Below are positions 16,886-24,192 of a DNA stretch of 34,498 nucleotides, in pieces. The notes beneath the pieces are model-generated. The model made no database searches. It had not been told where the DNA came from and saw nothing but the letters and a program-made list of their open reading frames with translations. How positions within the stretch are numbered: position 1 is the first letter of the stretch; each line of letters opens with the position of its first letter. The stretch comes from Deltaproteobacteria bacterium (GTDB lineage Bacteria > Desulfobacterota > Binatia > Binatales > Binataceae): NCBI GenBank assembly GCA_019237115.1, contig JAFAHS010000119.1, positions 1 to 34,498 of the forward strand, written 5' to 3'. A program made the position numbers and the translations under genes.

Positions 16886-17626
16886 ATGAACAACACCGGA
16901 AACACTCTACACCGGGAGCACGACCAGTTATGCGCCGAAGTAAGATCCTGGTACCGCGCCTCCGCTCCGGAACTCGGGTACCAGGTCGCGCATCGAGGCC
17001 TCGGGTTTTACGGCCGCCAAGGGGGCAATCCGCACTCGGCGCGTATCATTATCGAGAGAGCATGTCCCGACGAGATTGCGATGCTTCAGGCCGACGCACG
17101 AAAGTTCTTCGGCGATGTCGAGATTGACTTCTGGATCGACGATCGCGAAAAGGACGCCACACTCGGGCCAGCTCTCTTGAGAGCTGGATGTCATCTCCGC
17201 GGTGCGACCATTTACCTGGCGCATGTTGGCGAACCGCCCGGCGTCAGACCCGTCCCAAAGGTCTCGCTCGTGCCGGTGAGCGCCGCGACGCTGAAGGAAT
17301 TCGCGATCGTAAAACTGAAGGGCTTCGGCAATACCGAGGACCAACCGTCCGCCGGCCGGGTCGCGCAGGAGGTCGCGTCACGGGAGGCGGAACTGCGGGG
17401 CAGCGGCCGGTGCTTGTTGGCGCGAGTCGGTGACGAAGCAGTTGCTATCCTCGGCTACTACGAAGGAAACGACCGGTTGGTGTTTAATCTCGCAACCCGC
17501 ATCCCGTTCCGCAACACCGGAGTGGCCCGCCTCCTGTTAACGACCGTGGTGACGGACGCGTACCAACGGGGCTTTACAGACGAGGTCTACTGGCATCGCA
17601 GCTATCTCTATCGTCCAATTCGGTAG
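16886..17626 (+). CDS. GNAT-like N-acetyltransferase
   Basis: 246 residues from the ATG at 16886 (a GTG one codon earlier is equally possible). AGGAGGG at 16869-16875 is the ribosome site. The first 115 residues contain FFGDVEIDFWIDDREKD and are not a known domain to me. About 125-246 resembles GNAT: SLVPVSAATLKEFAIVKLKG, a substrate-binding stretch CLLARVGDEAVAILGYY, and the acetyl-CoA loop RNTGVARLLLTTVVTDAYQRG split around residue 213. Motif A is RNTGVA rather than (Q/R)xxG(x)G, so it is a divergent member. The target is unknown. Confidence 0.65.
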   Translation: MNNTGNTLHREHDQLCAEVRSWYRASAPELGYQVAHRGLGFYGRQGGNPHSARIIIERACPDEIAMLQADARKFFGDVEIDFWIDDREKDATLGPALLRAGCHLRGATIYLAHVGEPPGVRPVPKVSLVPVSAATLKEFAIVKLKGFGNTEDQPSAGRVAQEVASREAELRGSGRCLLARVGDEAVAILGYYEGNDRLVFNLATRIPFRNTGVARLLLTTVVTDAYQRGFTDEVYWHRSYLYRPIR

Positions 17627-18033
17627 GGGAGGGTGAACCAGTGCGGCAAGCCTCGCCGGACGCTCCCAAGGATATTTCACTCGGGAGCAGCGTTCAGGGG
17701 TTGACTGCTTTGGTCCGTCGATTTTCTGAAGATGGTGGGCTATGGGGTTCGCCGCTTTCACCAGGTCGCCGCCCTCGTGGATAAAGCCGCTCGTGAGCAG
17801 AGACTCCCGTAACGAGCCGCTCTTCCCCTCCCCGTTATCCATCGCCGCGAAGAACCGCCGGATCCGTTTACGCGAGTGAGATTTTGGCGATCGCACTCCG
17901 TTCTGCGGGGGTTGACGTGATTTTCCATGCGAGGGAGGGAGCCGGACATCGCAGCGGAAGCAAAGTTCGATGCCGAGGCGCTGATGGACCTGGCGGTACA
18001 TTTTCTTGACCGCAAGCTACGGGGACTAATGCT
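17627..18033. other. Convergent intergenic region
   Basis: About 400 bases between the GNAT gene and the DUF2182 gene. Short open frames on both strands (for example minus 17700-17900 with SLRESLLTSGFIHEGGDLVK) may be relics but match no family I know. No clear terminator was found. Confidence 0.35.
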
Positions 18034-18774
18034 TCAGCGCTGGAGCAGCACAATCAGGCCCGCCGTGATGAGTGCGCATCCTGCGGTAAATGATACGGCG
18101 CGTGGGTACGGAATCAATTTCTCGAGCAGCACGAAAATCGTGATCGAAGCAACCCACACCAGGTTCATCACACCCGCGACAAACAGCAACGCCATCAGCA
18201 TCCAGCAGCAACCCACGCACGATGTGCCGTGCTGGAGTCCCATGTGGAATGCGCCGGCTGCTCCGTCACGCCATCGCGTCATGAAAAACGAGACCGGCGA
18301 TTGGCAATGTCTGAGGCAGGCGCTCTTCCACGGGGTAAACTGATAGATTCCGGCCGCGCCCAGTATCGCGGCACCCATGATCGGTGCGACCGTAAGTGCA
18401 TTGGTCAGCACTGCGGCGCGTGCGAGCGTCAGCTGGGCAACCGTCGCCGCAATGCTGAAAGCGGTCCACACGGCCAGATAACCGGCCGCGAACATCCAAG
18501 TCCATAGAACGCTGAATCCGTCGCGACCGCCGGCCAGACGTGCATAAGTCAAAACCATTGGGCTCGCGCTGGGCAGCATCATCGCGACCATCATCACCGC
18601 CCACATCAGGAAGCAGATGGAAAAGTCCACCAGCGCTGGGGGAAGAGGAGCGGCGATTCTGGCCGCTACGCTGCCAAAATCCGCTGCGCTCATCGGCATC
18701 CTGATCAGATAGATCCACGCCAGTGCGCTGACCGCAATTATCTCGGTCAGGAGGTATGCGCGCTCGCGGCTCAT
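18034..18774 (-). CDS. DUF2182 predicted metal-binding membrane protein
   Basis: 246 residues with about six or seven membrane helices. Family hallmarks are visible: WAVMMVAMMLPSASPM (58-73) in the second helix, TPWKSACLRHCQSP (147-160) with Cys153 and Cys157, and GLQHGTSCVGCCWMLMALLF (179-198) with His182, Cys186, Cys189 and Cys190. The Met, Cys and His clusters suggest a soft metal such as copper, but the function is not established for the family. It starts 22 bases after the DUF1326 stop and is the last gene of a three-gene operon. Confidence 0.88.
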   Translation of the reverse strand: MSRERAYLLTEIIAVSALAWIYLIRMPMSAADFGSVAARIAAPLPPALVDFSICFLMWAVMMVAMMLPSASPMVLTYARLAGGRDGFSVLWTWMFAAGYLAVWTAFSIAATVAQLTLARAAVLTNALTVAPIMGAAILGAAGIYQFTPWKSACLRHCQSPVSFFMTRWRDGAAGAFHMGLQHGTSCVGCCWMLMALLFVAGVMNLVWVASITIFVLLEKLIPYPRAVSFTAGCALITAGLIVLLQR

Positions 18775-18796
18775 CGATGAGAGCTGCCGCGCACGC

Positions 18797-19408
18797 TTAT
18801 GCGTTGGACCAGTCGATGCGCGAGTAATGACCGTTGCGGCCGGAATTGTCGAAGCTGAGTTGGTGATCTTTATATTGGCTTGAGCTGCCTCTTGCTATCG
18901 CCAGCCTGGTCGAATACGGGTGCCTTAAGTTTTCCATCCACACTGCCTGGCCGCCCGCGCCCGTGATTGCCTCAACAGTCACGGCGGTGACATTTACTAT
19001 CGTCACGCTGCGTTTCTTTCCTTCCGCCGCGAAGCTGATGGGCGCGGACCTGGTCGGGAGCAGGTTTGCGACCATCGGCCCGAACAGCGAAGGAGGGCCG
19101 CCCGCCGCGCCCGTGAAGATTTCTTCCAGCGCGGCGCGCTGTTCTGGGTTTGCGCGATCATCGACGTACACGGCCAGGGTGCCTCCGCCGGCGGACATTA
19201 CCCCGGGGGTGGTCAGCGCCTGCACGGCATTGAGGCCTGACAGGTCGAGGTCGCCGTATTTCCCGTTTTCAATATGGAAGGCCAGCACCACATCACAATG
19301 GCCTTCGGTCGGGCGGGTGCCAAGCAACAGGCAGGGACATAGAATCTCGCAGTTGCACGACTCGAAGTATTCGCCGGCCAGCGTCCAGTGAGGTTTCTGG
19401 GTGGTCAT
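18797..19408 (-). CDS. DUF1326 domain protein
   Basis: 203 residues. The N-terminus has the family signature WTLAGEYFESCNCEILCPC: Cys18, Cys20, Cys24 and Cys26 as CxC-x3-CxC, plus Cys38 in EGHCDV. No signal peptide is present. The rest alternates beta strands and ends with YSTRLAIARGSSSQY. The role is unknown; the closely spaced cysteines suggest metal or redox chemistry. Its ATG overlaps the upstream stop as ATGA, so synthesis is coupled to the Cys-cluster protein, and the DUF2182 gene follows after 22 bases. DUF1326 and DUF2182 genes are commonly adjacent in other bacteria. Confidence 0.88.
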   Translation of the reverse strand: MTTQKPHWTLAGEYFESCNCEILCPCLLLGTRPTEGHCDVVLAFHIENGKYGDLDLSGLNAVQALTTPGVMSAGGGTLAVYVDDRANPEQRAALEEIFTGAAGGPPSLFGPMVANLLPTRSAPISFAAEGKKRSVTIVNVTAVTVEAITGAGGQAVWMENLRHPYSTRLAIARGSSSQYKDHQLSFDNSGRNGHYSRIDWSNA

Positions 19409-20163
19409 TTGATCTCTCCCTTCGGGGAATCCTTCGCAGCGGCGAATTGCTCGGCCGCTGCGCTCAGCTGTGCAAAGAAGGTCGGCCCAAAACCGGTTTC
19501 AATTGCGGTGCGGCACTCCATAAACATGGGGTCGCCTCTCTGAACGCGCAAACAGGGAAGCTGCGTGTCATTGGCGCCCTCCATCAGGCCCGCAGTATCA
19601 GGCGAGATCGCCGTCAAGAAGATTTCTCCGGTGTCGAACCGATAGACAACGAGTGGAAAGAACACGCAGGTCAAAGGTTTGATCGAGGCAATCGGAACGT
19701 TTTTCTCCAGTGCCAGCGAATGGAGTCCGCACCGGAGCCGCCCCTCCGGGTCGCGATACGAAAAGGCGCAGCGTCCCTTTTCCTTGGCAAGTTTGACCGA
19801 ATGTGATTCGTCGAAAAACTCGCTGATGGACCGTTGCGTGTTTACCCGCCCGGCATCGTACCTGGAAAGTAGCTCGAGTACCGCGTCGGCATTGGCGACG
19901 ATGCGTTCCTTCTCCTGGGGCGTTATCTCCACCTCATAGTCGGTGCAGCACGAGTCCGTTTCCCGGTCGCGATCGATTCCTGCACAAATTCGCGTGTCGC
20001 AATGAAATCGCGTCCGGAACATCGTTTCGCAATCCACCAGAACACCGTCAACCTCAACGAGCAGTCCGCGGCTCCTCAGCGAGTCGATGTAGCGGCGCCA
20101 GGGCGCCTCATTGTAGTCGCGCAACCAATTGCCGAGCGCCGTGGAGGCGGGTGAGGATGACAT
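19405..20163 (-). CDS. Cysteine-cluster protein (DUF3109/YkgJ-like)
   Basis: 252 residues with ten cysteines at 45, 55, 60, 72, 73, 132, 145, 166, 204 and 217. Segments such as TDSCCTDYEVEITPQEKERI, GRCAFSYRDPEGRLRCGLHS and IKPLTCVFFPL match the layout of DUF3109/YkgJ-like putative zinc- or iron-chelating proteins. There is no signal peptide and no membrane helix. It is the first gene of the operon and overlaps the DUF1326 start by ATGA. A metal-binding partner or maturation factor for the two downstream proteins is a reasonable inference. Nothing in the sequence identifies the metal. Confidence 0.7.
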   Translation of the reverse strand: MSSSPASTALGNWLRDYNEAPWRRYIDSLRSRGLLVEVDGVLVDCETMFRTRFHCDTRICAGIDRDRETDSCCTDYEVEITPQEKERIVANADAVLELLSRYDAGRVNTQRSISEFFDESHSVKLAKEKGRCAFSYRDPEGRLRCGLHSLALEKNVPIASIKPLTCVFFPLVVYRFDTGEIFLTAISPDTAGLMEGANDTQLPCLRVQRGDPMFMECRTAIETGFGPTFFAQLSAAAEQFAAAKDSPKGEIK

Positions 20164-20318
20164 TTTTCGACCTCGCTCTCTTAGATGCGCCGCGCGCTTG
20201 GGCTGCCGCGCAATCTCTGTTCATCTATCTCCAAATCACAATGCCGGTCCACTGTTACGGCTCGTCGTGAGCGCCCGTCAGTTCTCGGGCGAGGGACGCA
20301 GCTGGCGCGCCACCAAGC

Positions 20319-21035
20319 TTAAGGTGTCGGAGCGGCGGGTTTGTACTCCACCAGTTGCGCCCCCACCGAGCCCTCATAGTTCGAGTGATAGTCAAACCTG
20401 ACGAAGCGGTTGACCTTCGGCGCGTACCAGTAGGTCAACTGAGATTCATCGGCCATCCCCCCTTTGCCGTAGAACCGGGTGTCGACCTCGGCCTTGATGC
20501 AATGAAAGGTCCCCGCCGGCACTGTAACATCTTCCCACCCGAATACTCTCCCGGTGTCCTGCGCACGGCCGCTGCTCGCGGATGCGCCGATGATGCGCCA
20601 ACTGTAATCGTTTACCCAGGTCTTGTTCGGATAGAGAGGAAACGGAAACCACAGACCCGGCTTGTCCGATATGCTCGGGTCCGCCGATGATTCGGTCAAT
20701 GAGCGGTAGACAATGATGTTGAGGTAGGGATCGGTGGTCATCTCCGAACCCCAGAAGCTGACGATCATCGTGCCATCTCTGTGAACCTCCTCGATACGAA
20801 ATTCGCGATCGTCACCCTTGATTCGATCCACCCAGAGGTCTCCGCTGCGCAAAACCGGCGCCGGGACCTGATCTGCGGACTGCACTTGCGGGGGCGGGGC
20901 GTTCCGGGAAACGCCCAGCGACGATGCGGAGTTGCTGCGGCTGGCACACCCGACCAGGGGTACCAGCAGCGCGGTGATGCAGAAACAGTAGCCCCGCAGC
21001 CGATTCTGTCGGACCCCGGGTTTTGAAGCACGCAT
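20319..21035 (-). CDS. Hypothetical outer-membrane-type lipoprotein
   Basis: 238 residues from the ATG at 21035; a GTG 33 bases upstream would overlap the methyltransferase gene by 16 bases. The signal peptide ends with the lipobox LVGC, lipidated at Cys30. The mature part starts with a linker rich in Ser, Pro and Gln. It continues with a beta-rich domain: LRSGDLWVDRIKGDDREF, a GLWFPFPLYPNKTWVNDYSW segment, VTVPAGTFHCIKAEVD and a C-terminal YWYAPKVNRFVRFDYHS. The last pattern (modified by a treatment-like GTF-C-K segment, then YWYAP..) occurs in many uncharacterised secreted proteins. It is the last gene of an envelope cluster. Confidence 0.7.
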   Translation of the reverse strand: MRASKPGVRQNRLRGYCFCITALLVPLVGCASRSNSASSLGVSRNAPPPQVQSADQVPAPVLRSGDLWVDRIKGDDREFRIEEVHRDGTMIVSFWGSEMTTDPYLNIIVYRSLTESSADPSISDKPGLWFPFPLYPNKTWVNDYSWRIIGASASSGRAQDTGRVFGWEDVTVPAGTFHCIKAEVDTRFYGKGGMADESQLTYWYAPKVNRFVRFDYHSNYEGSVGAQLVEYKPAAPTP

Positions 21036-21052
21036 GGGTGTGGGAGGTCTCT

Positions 21053-21856
21053 CTAACGTCCGCGCCACCAGGCCTTGAGGTCGCGGCGCAACGCGCGTCG
21101 CCGGTGCTTAAGGTTCAGAAAAATGTCGTCGTAGATGAATTTGCGCACCGCGAAGCCTGGTCCGCCAAGATCGCCCGGCACGGCTCCTGCGGATCTCCTG
21201 TAGCGATAGACCTGGATCCCGTTCCACCACGTCGGATGATGATTGCGTGGCGTGCGAAGATTCAGAATGAGTTCCCAGCCGGGGACCTGGTGCGCCATCA
21301 GTTGGTCGGCGGCGCGTGCGGCGCGCTTGTTGGTGTCGTCGATCACGATGACAGCATCGGGCGAGAAGTGCGGCAACGCGCAGCGCAAACCGTCGTACTG
21401 ATCGGCAAACGAGTGGCCGCCGTCGTAGAAGTACGCGCCGATTCGAGCGGGCTGCCATGGCGCCATTTCCATGAACTTGCGGAACTCCATGTCGAAGAAT
21501 TGAACCTGGCCGGGCGGCGTGTAGCGGCTGAGGGTTGCGCGAAGCGAGTCCGCCGCGCCATCGAATTGCGAGAAATTATCGCACGCGAAGAGCCGATGAT
21601 TGAGATTGCCCAGTGCCGCGCCGACCAAGGTCGCACCCTTATAGCACCCGACCTCGACGTAGACTTCGTCCGGCTCCAACGCGGCAACCGCCAGATTGAG
21701 CAGCTTCAGCTTGTTCTCGGTCGCCATGCCGGGCACTTTGTCGAGCACCTCGGCCAGTTCCCGGCCGGTCGGATTACGCGATTTTTCCAGGGATTGGTGA
21801 TCTGTGAATTCGGGCCATTCGGTGCGACAACGCCCAATAAATTCCTCGAACCGCAT
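21053..21856 (-). CDS. Class I SAM-dependent methyltransferase (Methyltransf_24 type)
   Basis: 267 residues. Motif I is YVEVGCYKGATLVGAAL (66-82), with the acidic end of strand 2 at ACDNFSQ (91-97). GAYFYDGGHSFADQYDGL (near 140-158) is the Methyltransf_24 signature, followed by VIVIDDTN. The family methylates sugars or small molecules and often sits in surface glycan clusters. The C-terminal 30 residues are strongly basic. It starts 20 bases after the second lipoprotein's stop, and the first lipoprotein gene follows, so it belongs to a minus-strand envelope cluster. The substrate is unknown. Confidence 0.82.
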   Translation of the reverse strand: MRFEEFIGRCRTEWPEFTDHQSLEKSRNPTGRELAEVLDKVPGMATENKLKLLNLAVAALEPDEVYVEVGCYKGATLVGAALGNLNHRLFACDNFSQFDGAADSLRATLSRYTPPGQVQFFDMEFRKFMEMAPWQPARIGAYFYDGGHSFADQYDGLRCALPHFSPDAVIVIDDTNKRAARAADQLMAHQVPGWELILNLRTPRNHHPTWWNGIQVYRYRRSAGAVPGDLGGPGFAVRKFIYDDIFLNLKHRRRALRRDLKAWWRGR

Positions 21857-21876
21857 CGGGGGCGCAGCTAAGCGGC

Positions 21877-22383
21877 CTAGGGGTAGTAGAAGCCGGGACC
21901 CACCCAGCCCGTTCCACCGTAGGGATTGAACCCCTCGATCTGCGCGTCCATCTCTTCTTCCTGTTCGGCTTGCGCCTCATTGCGCGCAGTTTCGTTTTCC
22001 TTTTGTGCCCAGTTCTGCTGCAGCTGCATCTGCTCGTACCGTTGATAAGCCTGCTCCGAACCCAGGTACATGCATTTGCAGTACTGTGGGTCGGCCATCC
22101 AGTAATGCAGCTTCCCGGTCCGCCCTACGTAGTAAGAAATTTCAAGCGGCGGCAGACTGGCGATTTGTTGCTCGCGCTTGGGAGTATCGGCGGGCAGCAT
22201 GACGAATCCGGCTGCGCTCAGCATGGGCTCTATCTGTGCCGCTTTCTGGTCGGGCGTTGCCTGGGCCGGCTGATCCATCTGGTGGACGTCGGAAGCGACG
22301 CTGGAACAGGCGATAGCGACGCACGCGAGCAAGAGCACCGGGAGTGCACGCCCGGACTGATCAAAAGGGAACATCGACGGCAT
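21877..22383 (-). CDS. Small hypothetical lipoprotein
   Basis: 168 residues from the ATG at 22383, with another ATG three codons later; the frame is open further upstream, but the signal peptide decides. ALPVLLLACVAIACSS holds the lipobox, with lipidation at the Cys of AIAC. The mature protein has a short folded part (AGFVMLPADTPKREQQIASL, then YYVGRTGKLHYWMADPQYCK) and a Gln/Glu-rich, probably coiled or disordered stretch. It ends in FNPYGGTGWVGPGFYYP, a Gly-aromatic tail. I do not recognise a family. It lies 20 bases upstream of the methyltransferase gene. Confidence 0.65.
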   Translation of the reverse strand: MPSMFPFDQSGRALPVLLLACVAIACSSVASDVHQMDQPAQATPDQKAAQIEPMLSAAGFVMLPADTPKREQQIASLPPLEISYYVGRTGKLHYWMADPQYCKCMYLGSEQAYQRYEQMQLQQNWAQKENETARNEAQAEQEEEMDAQIEGFNPYGGTGWVGPGFYYP

Positions 22384-22521
22384 TCTGAAAGCCCACCGCA
22401 TTTCTCGCGCGGACGCTATTGTCTCTGCGGCAGGGGGTGGACGCAAGCACCGGAGAAAACAGCATTGGTCCAGCACGACAAAGTGGCACCCGATGCGAAA
22501 AAGCCGCTTTGTCTGCCCCCC

Positions 22522-23184
22522 TCAGGGGAGGCTGTTAATCGCGTTTCCAGACGAATCGAACAGGGTTAAAGCCCCCGAACTATCCGAATTGAGGGTCAGA
22601 GAGGCACGGGTGACGCCGTTGGTTCCAAGCAGCGCGATTCCAGGCCTTCCGTCCGGGGTAACATCCAAGCCGATCCGGCTTCCGCCGGTATCGCCCAACC
22701 GTAGGGTCGGCGCGCCATCGCTCGCCACGACGAACGAAGCGCGATCTTTGCCGGTATGATCGTGGATAACAATCCCCGCTCCCCCTTGTGATCCCACGCC
22801 AAGCGCCAACACCGAGGTCCCGTCGCTGTTGAACATCCTTATGCGCGGCGAGTCCGTGGTGTATACCACCTCAAGACGAGCCTTGCCCTTGCCGTCATAT
22901 ATCCCCAGGCCCGGCGCGCCGTCGGCTGCAACTCCGAGTCCGGCGCGCAATGTCCCCGAGCCATCCATGATGGCGAGCTGCGCCACTCCCCGGCTGGTGA
23001 TGTCGAGCTGGGCACGGGTTTTGCCCGCCTGGTCGAGCAGAACGAACTTGCGCGCCGAGACTACTCTGGGGGCCGCAGCGGCTTCCACGGTTGCGGCGCT
23101 GATGAGGTAACCGGCCACCCCCCCACCCAAAGTCGCAGCGATAAATACCATCGCCAGGATTCCGAGACGCTCTCTGGTCATCAT
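22522..23184 (-). CDS. Membrane-anchored protein of 23-residue beta repeats
   Basis: 220 residues from the ATG at 23184 (a TTG two codons earlier is closer to the AAGGAG ribosome site). One N-terminal membrane helix (LGILAMVFIAATLGGGVAGY) leaves the rest outside. From about residue 45 the chain is seven to eight copies of a 22-24 residue unit with consensus (hydrophobic)xDxxGKxRAxLxVxxDGxPxL. Examples are AIMDGSGTLRAGLGVAADGA, VIHDHTGKDRASFVVASDGA and ALLGTNGVTRASLTLNSDSS. It should fold as a beta solenoid or stacked hairpins on the periplasmic side. Function is unknown; similar repeat proteins are uncharacterised as far as I know. It is the first gene of the envelope cluster, 138 bases before the small lipoprotein. 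Confidence 0.75.
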   Translation of the reverse strand: MMTRERLGILAMVFIAATLGGGVAGYLISAATVEAAAAPRVVSARKFVLLDQAGKTRAQLDITSRGVAQLAIMDGSGTLRAGLGVAADGAPGLGIYDGKGKARLEVVYTTDSPRIRMFNSDGTSVLALGVGSQGGAGIVIHDHTGKDRASFVVASDGAPTLRLGDTGGSRIGLDVTPDGRPGIALLGTNGVTRASLTLNSDSSGALTLFDSSGNAINSLP

Positions 23185-23321
23185 GATCAAGGGTTCTCCT
23201 TATCGCGCGCAATCATCTCGTCAAAAATCTAGCATCGCCATCGCGTCCAAAGCGAATTGTTTCGTGCTCCAGGTCTCTCCGAAAGACGTCTTCCTGTTTC
23301 CGCTCGGGGCTTCTGGCTAGT

Positions 23322-24164
23322 TCAGATTATCAGCGAGGAGGAAGGTCGAACGGCCAGTGAGTAACGACCCGCACGCCTGGTCAAGCGCACTTCCGCATCG
23401 AACGCCGCCGAGAGCGTTTTCGAATTCAGTACGTCACCGCGGGGGCCCGCGGCGATGACCTTTCCTTGCTTGAGCACGATGAGATGCGAAAAGGCGGCCG
23501 TGATTTCCTCGACATGATGCGTCACCAGGACCATGGCCGGTGCGCTTTTGGATCGAGCCAACCGATCGAGGAACTGCAGAAAATGTTCACGCGCCACCGG
23601 GTCAAGACCCGCGCATGGTTCGTCGAGGATTAGTAACCGCGGGTCTGCCATCAGAGCACGGCCGATAAGGACCCGCTGGCGCTCGCCCTGCGAGAGGTGC
23701 AACCAGGGGCGCTCGGCCAGAGAAGAGGCCTCGATGCGGCGCAGAATCTTTACCGCCGTGGACCGATCGGCGTCCGCGACCTCGCCCCACTGGCCGATCA
23801 TCGCGAGTTTGCCGCTGACCACCGCCGCGAGCGCCGTCTCCCCCTCCGGCATCAGCTGGTGAACGCTCGAGCTTACCAGTCCGACTTGTTTCCTCAACTC
23901 GCGCCAATCGCTGCGTCCGTATGTTTGGCCCAGGACCCTAATCGTGCCGGTGGTGGGCGGAAAGTAGCCGGTCAGCGCGCGTAGCAGCGAGGTCTTGCCG
24001 GATCCATTCGCGCCCACGATGACCCAGTGCTGCCCTCGCTCGACGCGCCAATCGATGCCGCGCAGGATCGAGACGTCGCGTTCCACCACCAGGTCCGAAA
24101 CTTCGATGACCGGCGGTACGTTCGCCTTGCGCCGCGCGCTGAGGCGCTGAAGAGTCTCGACCAT
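23322..24164 (-). CDS. Orphan ABC transporter ATP-binding protein
   Basis: 280 residues. Walker A GANGSGKT (51-58), Q-loop region VGLVSSSVHQ, signature LSQGE (158-162), Walker B LLILDEP (177-183), D-loop GLD and switch His in VLVTHHVEE are all present, so it should hydrolyse ATP. A basic N-terminal extension of about 18 residues precedes the domain, and the C-terminal 30 residues extend beyond it. No permease gene is near. The overall pattern (RGIDWRVERGQHWVIVGANG) resembles YlmA/ModF-like ATPases, whose partners are unclear. It follows murF after 28 bases and is probably cotranscribed with it. Confidence 0.88.
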   Translation of the reverse strand: MVETLQRLSARRKANVPPVIEVSDLVVERDVSILRGIDWRVERGQHWVIVGANGSGKTSLLRALTGYFPPTTGTIRVLGQTYGRSDWRELRKQVGLVSSSVHQLMPEGETALAAVVSGKLAMIGQWGEVADADRSTAVKILRRIEASSLAERPWLHLSQGERQRVLIGRALMADPRLLILDEPCAGLDPVAREHFLQFLDRLARSKSAPAMVLVTHHVEEITAAFSHLIVLKQGKVIAAGPRGDVLNSKTLSAAFDAEVRLTRRAGRYSLAVRPSSSLII

Positions 24165-24192
24165 CTACGTCTCGAAACCTCGGGCGGACGGT

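Noticed and set aside
21023..21871. 282-codon plus-strand open frame
   Set aside because: Mirror of the methyltransferase gene; typical long antisense frame in GC-rich DNA.
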